The notes under the pieces were generated by a model. The model did no database searches and was not told where the DNA came from. It was given only the letters and a program-made list of their open reading frames with translations. Made by a program: the position numbers and the translations under genes. Below are positions 4,943-5,698 of a stretch of DNA of 5,698 nt, one piece after another (within the stretch, counting starts at the first letter, position 1; each line of letters starts with the position of its first letter). This DNA is from Thermodesulfobacteriota bacterium. GTDB lineage: Bacteria > Desulfobacterota > DSM-4660 > Desulfatiglandales > HGW-15. The stretch lies in assembly GCA_025454125.1 (NCBI GenBank), contig JALOPA010000171.1:1-5698 (forward strand), read 5' to 3'.

Positions 4943-5698
4943 CTACGCTTCTCTCTTCGCGATCGAACGGTACAACGCCACGTTGGGATAAAGAAGAAAG
5001 GCAACAGCAAAGACCCTGCCTGCCACCAGGGCCAGGGCGGCCGCCATGGCGCCGACCATGTTCCAGGAGTGAATCGCCAGGTTCAGCATGAAAACAATGG
5101 TGACGATTTCAACCAGGGCAGCCAGGGTCACCGGCTTCGTTCGGAGACCCGCAACCATCAGGCCGCGCTGAAAAGACATGACCGCCTCCAGAGCAGGCAG
5201 CACGATGAGTACTTTCGTCGGCGCCAACGCGAAATGCGCCAGATCCGGGGAGAGGCCGCAGATGTCACGGTACCAGATCATCACCAGATCCGTGAGGACA
5301 ACGAGGCCCAGAGAGCAGAACACCGCGGAGACCAGGAGGAGAGCGAAATTTCTGATAGGAACGAACTCCTCGAACCGGTCGCCGACCAAGGCGATGACCG
5401 CCTCCTGATAGGAGAGGCCGAAACTCCTGAAGATAAACATCAGGGCGCCGATGACCGGGAGCACCGCCAGGGATTCGACGGCCATTGCGCTCTTGGCCAC
5501 GAAAAAGGTCACGATCGAGTGAGCGCTCAAAAAAAGCAGTGAGGTCAAAGCCAGGGGAGCGTAGAAAGAGACAATGTCCCTGTAGGTGAGCGAGATCGGG
5601 TCCTCTTCTGAAGAACCCGCTTTCAGGCGCATCAGCACACCGCGGGCCATGAGGCGGCTCGCCACGGCTTCGCAAACCACACCCACTGAAAGAGAAAG
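4943..5698 (-). CDS. Polytopic membrane protein, MATE/MOP-superfamily-like transporter, C-terminal part
   Basis: The frame is open through the right edge, giving 251 residues that end at the TAG at 4945-4943. The N-terminus is missing, and the GTG at 5686 need not be a true start. About six hydrophobic helices can be seen, roughly at 42-66, 76-96, 115-142, 157-178, 188-208 and 213-237, joined by short charged loops. A Lys/Arg-containing C-terminus (YRSIAKREA) is probably cytoplasmic. The arrangement SFYAPLALTSLL at the start of the first visible helix, a GLSYQEAVIAL segment (94-104), then FQRGLMVAGLRT (176-187), resembles the second half of MATE-type or ANKH-like MOP exporters/flippases. The assignment rests on pattern resemblance and topology only; no catalytic residues are available to confirm it. 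It is separated by 254 bases from the next gene and probably belongs to another transcription unit. Substrate unknown. Confidence 0.6.
   Translation of the reverse strand, partial: LSLSVGVVCEAVASRLMARGVLMRLKAGSSEEDPISLTYRDIVSFYAPLALTSLLFLSAHSIVTFFVAKSAMAVESLAVLPVIGALMFIFRSFGLSYQEAVIALVGDRFEEFVPIRNFALLLVSAVFCSLGLVVLTDLVMIWYRDICGLSPDLAHFALAPTKVLIVLPALEAVMSFQRGLMVAGLRTKPVTLAALVEIVTIVFMLNLAIHSWNMVGAMAAALALVAGRVFAVAFLLYPNVALYRSIAKREA

Noticed and set aside
4916..5542. Plus-strand open frame of about 208 codons opposite the transporter
   Set aside because: Its strongly polar Gln/Arg/Asp/His-rich peptide is the expected antisense complement of hydrophobic membrane helices on the other strand.

Overview
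The window holds seven genes, all read from the minus strand, so the biological order runs from high to low coordinates. It starts with the C-terminal part of a polytopic membrane transporter (4943-5698, cut by the window edge). A 254-base gene-free gap containing a dispersed palindromic repeat follows. Next comes a tight three-gene cluster: PduO-type cob(I)alamin adenosyltransferase (4119-4688), a small ferredoxin-NAD(P)H reductase-like flavoprotein (3463-4122) and a DadA-like FAD amine/D-amino-acid dehydrogenase (2193-3449). After a 125-base gap come the E1 alpha (1096-2067) and E1 beta (122-1096) subunits of a thiamine-diphosphate 2-oxoacid/acetoin dehydrogenase. The first 15 codons of its lipoyl-bearing E2 partner (1-47) end the window. 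No tRNA, rRNA, CRISPR array, transposase or phage gene was seen.

The organism looks like a GC-rich Gram-negative bacterium. A deltaproteobacterium/Desulfobacterota-type genome is my best guess, from the protein flavour, the strong Shine-Dalgarno sites and the 'GTCATGCCGG...CCGGCATCCAG' type of extragenic repeat. This is impression, not proof.

A metabolic reading is possible but inferred. The FAD enzyme would oxidatively deaminate an amino acid to a 2-oxoacid, and the E1/E2 complex would turn a 2-oxoacid (or acetoin) into an acyl-CoA. The adenosyltransferase would make adenosylcobalamin for a B12 enzyme encoded elsewhere, with the adjoining flavoprotein as a candidate cob(II)alamin reductase. 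Stop/start overlaps (4 nt between adenosyltransferase and reductase, 1 nt between E1 alpha and E1 beta) indicate translational coupling.

Three points stand out. The adenosyltransferase has no ATG, GTG or TTG at its expected N-terminus; an ATC sits exactly where the initiator Met belongs, 6 nt after a perfect AGGAGG. A strong intrinsic-terminator-like hairpin lies between E1 beta and E2, directly against the E2 ribosome binding site. The E1 alpha subunit has an altered thiamine-diphosphate pocket (GEG instead of GDG, and loss of the usual His of the YRxHG motif) beside a conventional E1 beta. I found no convincing wholly new multi-gene system.
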